From IMG/VR virus record IMGVR_UViG_3300050132_000059, positions 1 through 47,323 of that record: a stretch of 47,323 bases of DNA; one strand, written 5' to 3'. Position 1 is the first letter of the stretch, and each line of letters begins with the position of its first letter. The notes below the pieces were generated by a model. The model had not been told where the DNA came from and did not search any database. It worked only from the letters and a program-made list of their open reading frames with translations. The DNA is from a virus. Shown here piece by piece: positions 1 to 8,536 of the stretch. The position numbers and the translations under genes were made by a program.

Positions 1-125
1 TCATGCGCACCGTCGCCCTTTTCTTTCGAGTTGTTGAAATGACCGGCGATAAGATTGCCCACCCAAACGAGCATCACTCCCACAACGGTCGCGATAATCA
101 GGCCCCATCCGCCGTCTAGCGTCAT
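1..125 (-). CDS. Partial membrane-anchored coiled-coil protein (start only)
   Basis: This is the first 41 codons of the same gene that is complete at 45034-45339; the nucleotides are identical over the shared part. It encodes the N-terminus with the single hydrophobic segment (about residues 7-27) and the beginning of the charged region, then runs off the window edge. It lies 34 bp downstream of the left tailspike stop, the same spacing and order as in the right copy. It is not a second gene if the genome is circular. Confidence 0.85.
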   Translation of the reverse strand, partial: MTLDGGWGLIIATVVGVMLVWVGNLIAGHFNNSKEKGDGAH

Positions 126-2106
126 GCTGATTCCTTGAATGCCGTTCGATTTATCGTGGTCATCGCGTATACATCTCCACGCCTGGAGTGGACGAATAAG
201 TGATCGCGATGGCATCCGTGGGTGAAAGTTGGAACATGCCGCTGGTGAGGCCCGTGGCAACGCCAACGCCGTTTCTTGAGAATGAGATTCCCGACACAGC
301 GCCGCCCACCACGAGTAACGTCTGTTCATTGCCGGTAGTGTTTGTGTAGACAAACGGGCTGCCTGTGGGCGATATCGACGTGAGGCCTAGCGGCGTGTTC
401 TCGGTTACGTTGGTCGCGGCATTGCGGTTATCTCTCAGGCGGGTGTGGGTGCCGTTGTCGATGAGAGATCCGGTACCAAGGCGGCTATAGGTCGTGTCCG
501 CGATCAGCACGCCGAGCGCGCCCGAATCGACGGTAATGCTGTTTACGATGCAACCGATAAACTTCGCGCCGACGCATGTGGGTGAAAATTCAATCGAGTC
601 TTGAGCGTCGATGCCGATCCAGCGATTCGCATTTCCAGCATCAAATATGTCCTGCGCGTTCACTTCGAAATCCATCGAATAGAACGTGTTGTTCAGGGTG
701 GCGGCTAGAGCCGTCACACCGATGCCGGTGTGCGCTTCTGAGGTTCCGCCGTAGAACTGACAACCCAACGCACCACTCAAATAAATGCCGTTGGTGCAGC
801 TCTCAATTACGGGATTGCGGAAGTTCAGATAAGAACAAGCTTCGCCGCCCGTTCGCGTGGCTAGCAACAGGCCAAACCCAGGCTTGCCACCCAGCCATGT
901 GCCATCTCCGCCAAATCCGACCTCAATGTCAAAGTCGCTGCAAACGGCGAACACGATTCGTATCCCGGCTGCTGCGATGCCGGCGCCGCGCACCGTAGCT
1001 TCCATCTTCCCGTGGTGCCACGATCGGATGTAGATTGCATCGCCGGCAGTGCCCGGCGCTTGAATAATGAAGTTGCCGAGAACTTGTTGCCCATACACAA
1101 ACTGGGTTGGGCCAGCATCGAAAATAAATGCATCGCCGGTACCGGTGTAGACCAAGCGAACTGTTCCGTGTGCCTCCATCTGAGCATCATTTAGCGCCCA
1201 GTTTGGAGAGACCGAATATTTGTAAGTGCCACCCGCGAATGCGACTGAGAAGGCGCGTCCAAGTGCAGCTTGTGCAGCTTGGAAGGCCTGAATATTGGCA
1301 AAGGGAACTGCGTTATCGGTGGAGTTATCTGCCCTCGCGCCGAACTGCTGAACCCAGATAATTCCGGCGTACGAGAGTTTCCAGCGCGTGCCGTCAGCCC
1401 CAACAATGACCGTCCCGCCATTGTCAGCGGTAGTGATGTCGAAGGGATCTGCCTGGTACGCGCCCCCGCCGCCATCATGCGGGGCGTAATAGCCGGTCAC
1501 GAACGCCCGCGTGTATATGCCACCACTGAGCGCGCGTAATGCCGCAATCGAATCTACGGCCCGATTCAGAATGTTGCCCCATGTCAATTGCGAGTCGCCA
1601 ACCGTTCTAGACGCTGGCGTACCGATTGATATCGTTGTGCCGCCCCGCACATACACCCGCTCGACCCCAACCGGAATGGGGGAGGAAAACGTAAGCGAGG
1701 CGCCCGCCAATGATTGAATCTGATCTGGCCCCTGGTAGGAGGCATCAAAGAAGACTTCGATATTTGAGGTTGAACCGTACACCCGCGAGAGAGTCACAAC
1801 CGTGGTTGTCCCCGGCGTGAAATCAGTGCCGGCCACAAAGATATCGGTGCGCATGTCGCCCGCGCCAACACCAGATGTGATTGGGTAAACAACGGCATTC
1901 CCGTTTGCGTCGAACCCGGCAACGGTATTGGCGCGGCCGGCAGCAGAAGGGAATACCAGATCCGCCGCAATAGTCGCAAACGGGACGCGGAGCGCAAGCG
2001 CATTGTTTTCTGCTAGTTGCTGCGTCTGAAATGTCAGATAATCAAGCGCCGCCTCAACCACATTCGGGTAATACCCGGACTGGTTCACCAAACTGGTGAG
2101 CTGCTG
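1..2106. repeat. Left copy of imperfect terminal direct repeat
   Basis: This stretch aligns end to end with 45215-47323. Bases 1-127 are identical to 45215-45341; the first mismatch is at 128. The copies then diverge strongly through the distal tailspike coding sequence and become about 98% identical again over the last 600 bases (about 12 mismatches counted by eye). The right copy is one codon longer. I infer that the window closes on itself here and that the genome unit is about 45,214 bp. Confidence 0.9.
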
Positions 2107-2370
2107 ATAAGGCACAATGCGCTGAATGAATAAGCTCGTGCCTGTGGCGATCGGGCTGCCGGTTAACGGGTATGTCACCGCGCCACCGTTTTGAGTGCCT
2201 ATACCAACGACGCTGTATTGCGCGGCCGTCAGCTGCGTGACCGTACCATTCGCATCCGTATAGGCAACGAAAAGATCAGACGCAAGCGGAACCGGAAAGC
2301 TAAAATCGAAACTCGTCGTCAGGCCATCACCAAGCGCAATGGTCGCGTTCGAGGTTGTAGAGATCGTCAA
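160..2370 (-). CDS. Tailspike / tail fibre protein, allele A
   Basis: A 736-residue receptor-binding tail protein. The N-terminal ~130 residues resemble the T7-type tail fibre head-binding region (a phrase like DYLTFQTQQLAENNALALRVP is typical of it). After about residue 250 comes a stretch (GGGGAYQADPFDI, then WVQQFGARADNSTDNAVPF) typical of pectate-lyase-like beta-helix tailspikes, followed by a long glycine- and asparagine-rich region consistent with stacked beta-helix turns. The last ~90 residues look like a conserved C-terminal trimer cap. Known spikes of this fold bind or cleave surface polysaccharide; enzymatic activity here is inference. It ends the tail/ejection gene run and precedes the lysis genes across the seam. 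A diverged allele lies at 45374-47323. Confidence 0.85.
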   Translation of the reverse strand: MTISTTSNATIALGDGLTTSFDFSFPVPLASDLFVAYTDANGTVTQLTAAQYSVVGIGTQNGGAVTYPLTGSPIATGTSLFIQRIVPYQQLTSLVNQSGYYPNVVEAALDYLTFQTQQLAENNALALRVPFATIAADLVFPSAAGRANTVAGFDANGNAVVYPITSGVGAGDMRTDIFVAGTDFTPGTTTVVTLSRVYGSTSNIEVFFDASYQGPDQIQSLAGASLTFSSPIPVGVERVYVRGGTTISIGTPASRTVGDSQLTWGNILNRAVDSIAALRALSGGIYTRAFVTGYYAPHDGGGGAYQADPFDITTADNGGTVIVGADGTRWKLSYAGIIWVQQFGARADNSTDNAVPFANIQAFQAAQAALGRAFSVAFAGGTYKYSVSPNWALNDAQMEAHGTVRLVYTGTGDAFIFDAGPTQFVYGQQVLGNFIIQAPGTAGDAIYIRSWHHGKMEATVRGAGIAAAGIRIVFAVCSDFDIEVGFGGDGTWLGGKPGFGLLLATRTGGEACSYLNFRNPVIESCTNGIYLSGALGCQFYGGTSEAHTGIGVTALAATLNNTFYSMDFEVNAQDIFDAGNANRWIGIDAQDSIEFSPTCVGAKFIGCIVNSITVDSGALGVLIADTTYSRLGTGSLIDNGTHTRLRDNRNAATNVTENTPLGLTSISPTGSPFVYTNTTGNEQTLLVVGGAVSGISFSRNGVGVATGLTSGMFQLSPTDAIAITYSSTPGVEMYTR

Positions 2371-2458
2371 GGCAGCACCTTAAAGGGTTGCCTTGCGTCT
2401 GCGCGGGTGGCTGTGTAAAGGTGTAGCCGATCAAGCGCAAGTATTGGTTAAATCGAAG

Positions 2459-5400
2459 CTACTTATTTCCCTGCCCGAGAAGCACGCCACGCGCCACATC
2501 GAGCGCATTGTGAGGCTGTGCTTTCCCGCTATGCACATCTGCGAGGTATTGTAAACTGGTTCCTATCTGGCCCGCACCTGGAATCGCTAAACCGATGGCG
2601 TTTCCGAGATCTTTGATCGGGGCTTTCACATCTTTTCCATTCGCAGCTTTCACGACATCTTGCCCCGGCTTTACAACCGCACCCATGGCTGACATATAAG
2701 CTGGCAATCCGGCAGATCGATAGCCTTCGATCGCGGCCCATGCATCGCGCACCATCGGCACCATTCCTGCATATTCGCCTGCGATCGCACCGGCCGCCCA
2801 TTTGAATCCGTTCTCTGCTTTCTTCTGCTCGGCAAGTGCGCCGGCCCACAGCGCCGGTACGATCATCGCCATCATGTAGCGCGACAGAACTTCAGGCTTT
2901 GAGAATCCGGCGGTCTTGAACTTATCCACCATGTCCATGTTTTGGCCCAGGGTGTTATTCATGAAGCCGTAAAGGGTCGTGAGCATCTTCACGCCCTCGT
3001 CATTGTTCTGCATCAGCATCGAGCGCGACGATTCGATGTTGCTGCCATGGGCCTCGCGCACGATCTGGCTCGCGTATTTCACCGCATCCTCTTCGCTCAT
3101 CGGCTTGCCGGTCCCGCCACGCTTCACCGAAATGCCATCGGTAATCGCGCGATCGTAGGCAGCCCATGCGGTGGGCACTGCGGTCATCATGTCTGACCAT
3201 GCGACCATCGAATGCCCGAAGCGTTCGGCTTTGGCATGCATGCTTTCTGGCTCGAACATAGAAGCGGTCATCTGCCGATAGTCACGGTCCTGCTGCATGA
3301 GGCGGGCACGGATCTCAGGGAATTTCGCCATGGCACCCTGAATCTCGTTCGTCGGATGCGTGCCGACGGCAGCCAGTCGGGCAGCAAAATACTTCTCACC
3401 GCCGCCATTGAAATAGCCTAGCGACTTCAGCGCCGCGCTGCCGCCGTGCTTCAGCGTTGTGGATACGCGCAGTGCGATCCCGTTTGCGACGATCGCGCGC
3501 CGCGTCCCGCCTAGGATAGCTCCCAAGCGAGAAAGCTGCGCATCGCGGTTCTGCCCATTCGCCAGATCACCGATCCATTTCTGCATCGATTTGTATTGCT
3601 CGGGGCCGAAGCTCAGATTGAATTGCTTGCGGAAGTCCGCATCAGAAAGGATCTTGTGCACGTCGAGCAGCGCCTCGCGATACGCCAGATCGTGGACCGT
3701 ATCGTGCAACCGGCGTTCCATCGAGTGGTAATCCAGGTCCAGCCGATCGTAATAGTTCGCCACGCGGGCGTTGAGAGATCCATTGGTGGTGGTGTCTGCC
3801 CGGAAATACCCCTTGCCAAACAGTCCCTCACTTGGGTCAATAGCCGATGAATCGGATTTCTTTACCGCCAGCCGCGAGCGGATGGGGTCGTAGTCGATGG
3901 GCGAGTAGCCGCCCTGCATCTCGATCGACTTCGCCTGGCCATCCTCGCCCACCACGTTGGCACGAAAGGGACGCGCCGGCACCTGTTCGGGTGACGTGTT
4001 GCCCAGCCGACGGTTCATTTCCACCATGTCTGGCCAGTGCTTGCCCATCAGATCCCAGGAGATCTGGGTGGCCTGCCAATCCTTCTCGGACATGTTGGCG
4101 TGCAGGAACGACCAGACATCGGTTGGCGCCCACTCCATGCCTTTTGTGAGCTTATCGAAGTTCGATTCGTTGCCGACGTGGCGCGCGATGCCCAGCATAT
4201 CGCCGCGCGTCATGCGCCGGTAGACCGGCACCACGGAATCCTTGCTCAAATCAGCGTCGAGCAGCGTGCGGTTATCCACCATATCGGTGAGGCTCTTTTG
4301 CCATTCCGGCCCGAGCTTTTCACCAGCCGCCTTGAAATCGTTCGATAGCCCTTTCAACATATCGAGCTTGTTGTAGTTGGCGCCGAACACGCGCTCGAAG
4401 ATATCGCTGGAGAACGGACCCATGATCTCGTGCATGTCGAACTGGTTTGCTTTGAATTGCTGGGGCTTGAGTTCAGCGGCCGAGCTGCGCAGGAATGCCG
4501 AGGCGCGGTCTAAGCCGACCTGCATCAACGGATCCACACCCGGACGCGGCCGATCAACCAACTGTTCCATGGTGAACGCATCGCCGCGCTTCTGCATCTT
4601 CGCAACCAGATCCGAGACGACTTCCTGAAGATTGACCTTTTTACCATCCTTCGTGATTGTCTTACGCTCGCGCGCGATCTGCTCCATGCTGCGGATCGTG
4701 TCATTGAAGCCGCGCAATTGTTCTACAGTCATGTCCTTGTAGTGCATGCGCACCGTGGGATCGACCATGTCCGGGTGCTGCATCGGTGCGTACCCAAGCG
4801 CCTTCTGGGAATCGACCCAAGTTTGCAACTGAACTTGCTTCTTCGTCGGGCCATCAGGCGGCGACTGACGGAAGTCGAATCGTTCACGCAGCGCATCGAT
4901 CTGATCCAGAATATCTGGGTCCATCTTTGCGCGGATTGTGGCCTTGTCGTAGCGCGCCTGCGAGTCAACGATCTTCTTTATCTGCGTGAGTGCATCTTGC
5001 GCAGCCTTGGCAAGCCGGTTCGACAGGAGCGCCTGGCGCTGGGCCTGCACTGCGGCAGCGGGATCCTTCGGCGCCTGCTCAATCGCTTCTTTGTTTGCCT
5101 TGGCTTCCGCCACCTGATACTGGCGCGGATTTACGTCGGACACCTTCTTGGCGGAGATGGCGGTGTGCGCCGCATCTTCGGCCGCCCGCGCCAGCTCGCG
5201 CGCCGGGATTGGGGATTTTGCGAGCAGCTTCAGGCCGGTTGCCATAAAGCGCGCGCGGGCTTCGTTATGCACGGCCTCATTTGCGGCCGCTTCGATAGAC
5301 GCCGGGTCGGTAAGCTCGCCGTGGCGCTGTAGCATCCGCTGATCTGTCAGGCGGGAAATCTGATCGGCCACCGGCTCGCCACCCGTGAGGTTTCGGACTA

Positions 5401-8400
5401 ATTCATCGCCGCTACCGATGCCGAACATCTCGGCCACCTGATCGGGATGCATGCCGGCTTTCCCAGTCAGGCCGCGAAGCGCAGCGAGGTCGGGCCGATC
5501 TAGCATGCTTTCTGGGTACATCGATTTCACATCATCCGCGTTCAGCTTCGCGTCACCGGAGCCAAGCGCGCGAAGGTCGGGTGATTCCTCACCGTTCTCA
5601 TTGAGGATCTTCCCTGACTTCAAGAACGTTCGCGCGCGTTCCACTGGCTGGTTCGATACTTCCTTCGTCACCTCATCGCGGATTGTGTTGCGCTCGCCAT
5701 TGGCCTCACGCTGCAACGCCTTCAGCGCTTTCGATTTTGCATTGCTCGCCCACTTCATATCCCGCATGCTGCGGGCTTGCATATCGCCAATCGCGTCTTG
5801 GGTTGCCTGATCACCCAGTGCCGCGTAGTCAGCCTGCTGCTTGTCGGTTGCGCCGCTCTTGCTCAGGTCCAAAGGATAGTAGCCGCGCGCCGCTTCAGTC
5901 TGCCGGATAGCATCATCGCTGGCAAGCAGGCGATCGAAAACGCCACGCACCTCGGGTGTGAGTTCGCTGCCGACACCGCTAATGCTGCGATAGACGTTGA
6001 GCAGCCAGGACCGGAAGCGCGAGAACAGCGGTTGCATGGCGGTGGTGGGCGCCTTACCTTCCATCAAATAGCGCTCGAAGCCTTGCGCGAATTTCTCGTG
6101 CATGTCGCGCTGCTGCTCCAGGCTCTTGCTCTGCCAGTCCGCCAGATCCTTGCCGCCCATCCAGGAGATAGCGGTCTGCATGTCGTCTTTGATCTGTTGC
6201 GGGGCATCGTCGCGGCCCGCGAGATCTCCCAGCGTGTGTAGGAAGAAATGCCCAGACTCATGAAGGAAGGTGGATAAATCTGCTTTTTGTAGGAGTGCTA
6301 TTGTGTTGGTAGATGGGTCAAAAGCACCCCGTGCACCTCCCTCTGATTGATAAAGCACTTTCCCGGGTGCTGTTCGATACATGCTTTCAGACGTAGAGAA
6401 AGCGCGATTTTTGCCCTTGTTCTCTACGAATCCGAAACGCTTATAAAAATCCGTCAGCCTCTTCTTATTGCCCCCGAAGTCTTCCGATGGCGAAAGCGCA
6501 ACATGCTGGCCGGTCTGATCAGCATATTCAATGAGCGCCTGCATCGCGTCCGTACCTTTCCCAGTGCCGCGATCAGTCTCAGGCACAACGATTTTCGACA
6601 GAGTAATGACGCCATCTTTTTCGGATATGGATGCATCTACGCCCGCATCTGACATCTGTTTCTTTAGCGAATCCAGGCCGCCTGCTGGAGCACTTTGATC
6701 TAAAGAATTGGCGCCAGGATTCTCGCCCGCAATCTGCACCGGGTGCTGGGCGAACAGATCCTCGGGCGTCTGCCCAGTACGATCGGCCATCGTGCGATAG
6801 AACTCGCTCAACGGCGCCACACTGGCCCGTGCCACGCCCACGGGAAAACGTCCAGTGGCCTGCATCTGACCAAATAGCTGATCGCCAATGCCTTTGACCT
6901 GCTTGTCCTGATCGTCCGTCTCTTGCTGCTGATCGGCGATATCTTTCGCCCCAGCCTGCATATCGGTTGCGGCATCAGCATAGAACCGCTGTCCCTCGGC
7001 GTAGGTCATGCCGCCCTCTTCCGCTTTCAGCTCGGGAAGAATGGACTTCTCTAGATCGGTGCCAGCTATATGCGTGGCGTAATCTTCGGTCGGGATCTGG
7101 ACATCGCCACCGGTATTGACCGCCTCGTTCAAGCGATCTTGCAAGCCGGGAATATCGTCGGGATTCACGCTCGACTGGTGGAGCGCACCCGCGAACGTCG
7201 CGCCATCGACATACACGTTCGGCATATTGCCGTCTTCGGTAGCTGATCGGACGAATGCCTTGAAGGCGTCAGGATCATTCGCACGCAGCTTTGACTCCTG
7301 AGCGATCTGGCTCAATTGCTCGATCGTCTGCCCGCCCTTCTCTGCTGTCTCGGCGCTGATACCGTCATTGAATGTCTTCTGTACCGCATCATGCACAGGG
7401 TCCGGCCCGTGGCCCATTGCACCGCCCAGGATCGCGCCGGTCAGCCCGTTCAAAATCATCTGCTGCGGGTCGAACCCCTGTTGCTGGGGATTGACCAGAT
7501 TCATCGCCTGCCGGGAAACTTCACCGGTCACCATCGAGGACAGCCCGCCGGTCACGAGCCGCGCCGCCAGATTACCGGGGACGCCCAGGGGAATGACGCC
7601 GCCGGCAGTCGTGGACAGGTATTGCATCTGCGCCGCACGCACGGCGGATTTGATATCGCCGGTTTGGTTGTAGACATCCTGTCCGGTATTGACAGAGGCA
7701 GTCAGCGCAGGGAATGCCATTGCGCGCGCACCGTGGCCAACTGCTTTACCAACGGCTGACAACGCACTTTCGCCTGCGCTCTCCAGCGCCGGAACCTCGG
7801 ACGTGCCGGCCGTTCCCGCGATCTGCAAAAGTGTGCCGATCATGTTGCCGGCTGCATTGGCCGCTTTGATTCCGAATGGCGCATCGGCCGGCGCCACGGT
7901 GGAGGCATTCAGCGTGGCCGTGGGCGCGACCATGTTCTGATACCACCAATCGGACATGTCTGTGCCCGTAGCCTTATCAATGCCATATGCGCCCCATTGA
8001 ATCGCCCGATCGACGGCAAGCCCTGCACTGGTGAGCGACCCTACCGTGCCCTTGCCGAGCGCGACCAATCCCTGCTTCACATCGTCGGCGGCGCCGGAGA
8101 ACATCGATTCGATCTTCGACATGCCACTAAAATCGTCTTGCGCCACGCGCGCGCTGTCGGGATTATCTGCCACCCAACTCGCAAGTTTCGGGCTGGTTGA
8201 AAGCGTAGTCGCATTCTGCTGCGCCGTCGCCTGCGCTTGATAGCGAGGAAGGTCGGTTTCGACGGCAGCTTGTGGCGTACCGATCTGCCGGCTGACCTGC
8301 GCGGCTTGGCCCGCAGCATCCGGGCTGGCGGTACTGTTCGCCACCGCGATACCCTGCGCCTGCTGGAGCGTGGAAGCATCCTGCTGTTTCTTCTGATCCT

Positions 8401-8536
8401 GGAGAAATCCTTCGAACGGATCCACCGATGCGGGTGCTGCGGCAGGCGCTTGCGCCGCCGGCACATCACTAGACGGCATGGTATCCGGTGAAGGCGTGGC
8501 GCGCAGAAAGCTTTCGAAATCGTCAGGACCGCCCAT
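2459..8536 (-). CDS. Giant polyvalent virion protein with GNAT-like and HExxH metallopeptidase-like domains
   Basis: A 2025-residue protein between the lytic transglycosylase and the tailspike, where podoviruses encode their largest ejected protein. The N-terminus is low complexity and carries two copies of a short D-x-F-E-x-F-L-like motif (about residues 5-11 and 39-46). Around residues 640-720 there is a GNAT-acetyltransferase-like stretch (RGTGKGTDAMQALIEYA, then LTDFYKRFGFVENKG). At 759-763 is HESGH within LHESGHFFL, a zinc-peptidase HExxH signature. The long remainder is mostly helical, alanine- and glutamine-rich. Multi-domain polyvalent proteins of this kind are known to be packaged and injected in tailed phages; ejection here is inferred from size and position. 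The start overlaps the preceding stop by one base (TAATG), indicating translational coupling. An 88-bp gap separates it from the tailspike start. Confidence 0.8.
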   Translation of the reverse strand: MGGPDDFESFLRATPSPDTMPSSDVPAAQAPAAAPASVDPFEGFLQDQKKQQDASTLQQAQGIAVANSTASPDAAGQAAQVSRQIGTPQAAVETDLPRYQAQATAQQNATTLSTSPKLASWVADNPDSARVAQDDFSGMSKIESMFSGAADDVKQGLVALGKGTVGSLTSAGLAVDRAIQWGAYGIDKATGTDMSDWWYQNMVAPTATLNASTVAPADAPFGIKAANAAGNMIGTLLQIAGTAGTSEVPALESAGESALSAVGKAVGHGARAMAFPALTASVNTGQDVYNQTGDIKSAVRAAQMQYLSTTAGGVIPLGVPGNLAARLVTGGLSSMVTGEVSRQAMNLVNPQQQGFDPQQMILNGLTGAILGGAMGHGPDPVHDAVQKTFNDGISAETAEKGGQTIEQLSQIAQESKLRANDPDAFKAFVRSATEDGNMPNVYVDGATFAGALHQSSVNPDDIPGLQDRLNEAVNTGGDVQIPTEDYATHIAGTDLEKSILPELKAEEGGMTYAEGQRFYADAATDMQAGAKDIADQQQETDDQDKQVKGIGDQLFGQMQATGRFPVGVARASVAPLSEFYRTMADRTGQTPEDLFAQHPVQIAGENPGANSLDQSAPAGGLDSLKKQMSDAGVDASISEKDGVITLSKIVVPETDRGTGKGTDAMQALIEYADQTGQHVALSPSEDFGGNKKRLTDFYKRFGFVENKGKNRAFSTSESMYRTAPGKVLYQSEGGARGAFDPSTNTIALLQKADLSTFLHESGHFFLHTLGDLAGRDDAPQQIKDDMQTAISWMGGKDLADWQSKSLEQQRDMHEKFAQGFERYLMEGKAPTTAMQPLFSRFRSWLLNVYRSISGVGSELTPEVRGVFDRLLASDDAIRQTEAARGYYPLDLSKSGATDKQQADYAALGDQATQDAIGDMQARSMRDMKWASNAKSKALKALQREANGERNTIRDEVTKEVSNQPVERARTFLKSGKILNENGEESPDLRALGSGDAKLNADDVKSMYPESMLDRPDLAALRGLTGKAGMHPDQVAEMFGIGSGDELVRNLTGGEPVADQISRLTDQRMLQRHGELTDPASIEAAANEAVHNEARARFMATGLKLLAKSPIPARELARAAEDAAHTAISAKKVSDVNPRQYQVAEAKANKEAIEQAPKDPAAAVQAQRQALLSNRLAKAAQDALTQIKKIVDSQARYDKATIRAKMDPDILDQIDALRERFDFRQSPPDGPTKKQVQLQTWVDSQKALGYAPMQHPDMVDPTVRMHYKDMTVEQLRGFNDTIRSMEQIARERKTITKDGKKVNLQEVVSDLVAKMQKRGDAFTMEQLVDRPRPGVDPLMQVGLDRASAFLRSSAAELKPQQFKANQFDMHEIMGPFSSDIFERVFGANYNKLDMLKGLSNDFKAAGEKLGPEWQKSLTDMVDNRTLLDADLSKDSVVPVYRRMTRGDMLGIARHVGNESNFDKLTKGMEWAPTDVWSFLHANMSEKDWQATQISWDLMGKHWPDMVEMNRRLGNTSPEQVPARPFRANVVGEDGQAKSIEMQGGYSPIDYDPIRSRLAVKKSDSSAIDPSEGLFGKGYFRADTTTNGSLNARVANYYDRLDLDYHSMERRLHDTVHDLAYREALLDVHKILSDADFRKQFNLSFGPEQYKSMQKWIGDLANGQNRDAQLSRLGAILGGTRRAIVANGIALRVSTTLKHGGSAALKSLGYFNGGGEKYFAARLAAVGTHPTNEIQGAMAKFPEIRARLMQQDRDYRQMTASMFEPESMHAKAERFGHSMVAWSDMMTAVPTAWAAYDRAITDGISVKRGGTGKPMSEEDAVKYASQIVREAHGSNIESSRSMLMQNNDEGVKMLTTLYGFMNNTLGQNMDMVDKFKTAGFSKPEVLSRYMMAMIVPALWAGALAEQKKAENGFKWAAGAIAGEYAGMVPMVRDAWAAIEGYRSAGLPAYMSAMGAVVKPGQDVVKAANGKDVKAPIKDLGNAIGLAIPGAGQIGTSLQYLADVHSGKAQPHNALDVARGVLLGQGNK

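Noticed and set aside
2371-2458. Terminator between the polyvalent gene and the tailspike
   Set aside because: Only a loose inverted repeat (AAGGCA/TGCCTT) without a T-run is present, too weak to list.
4718-5332. Plus-strand frame of 204 codons opposite the polyvalent gene
   Set aside because: No motif or start signal, fully antisense to a coding region.
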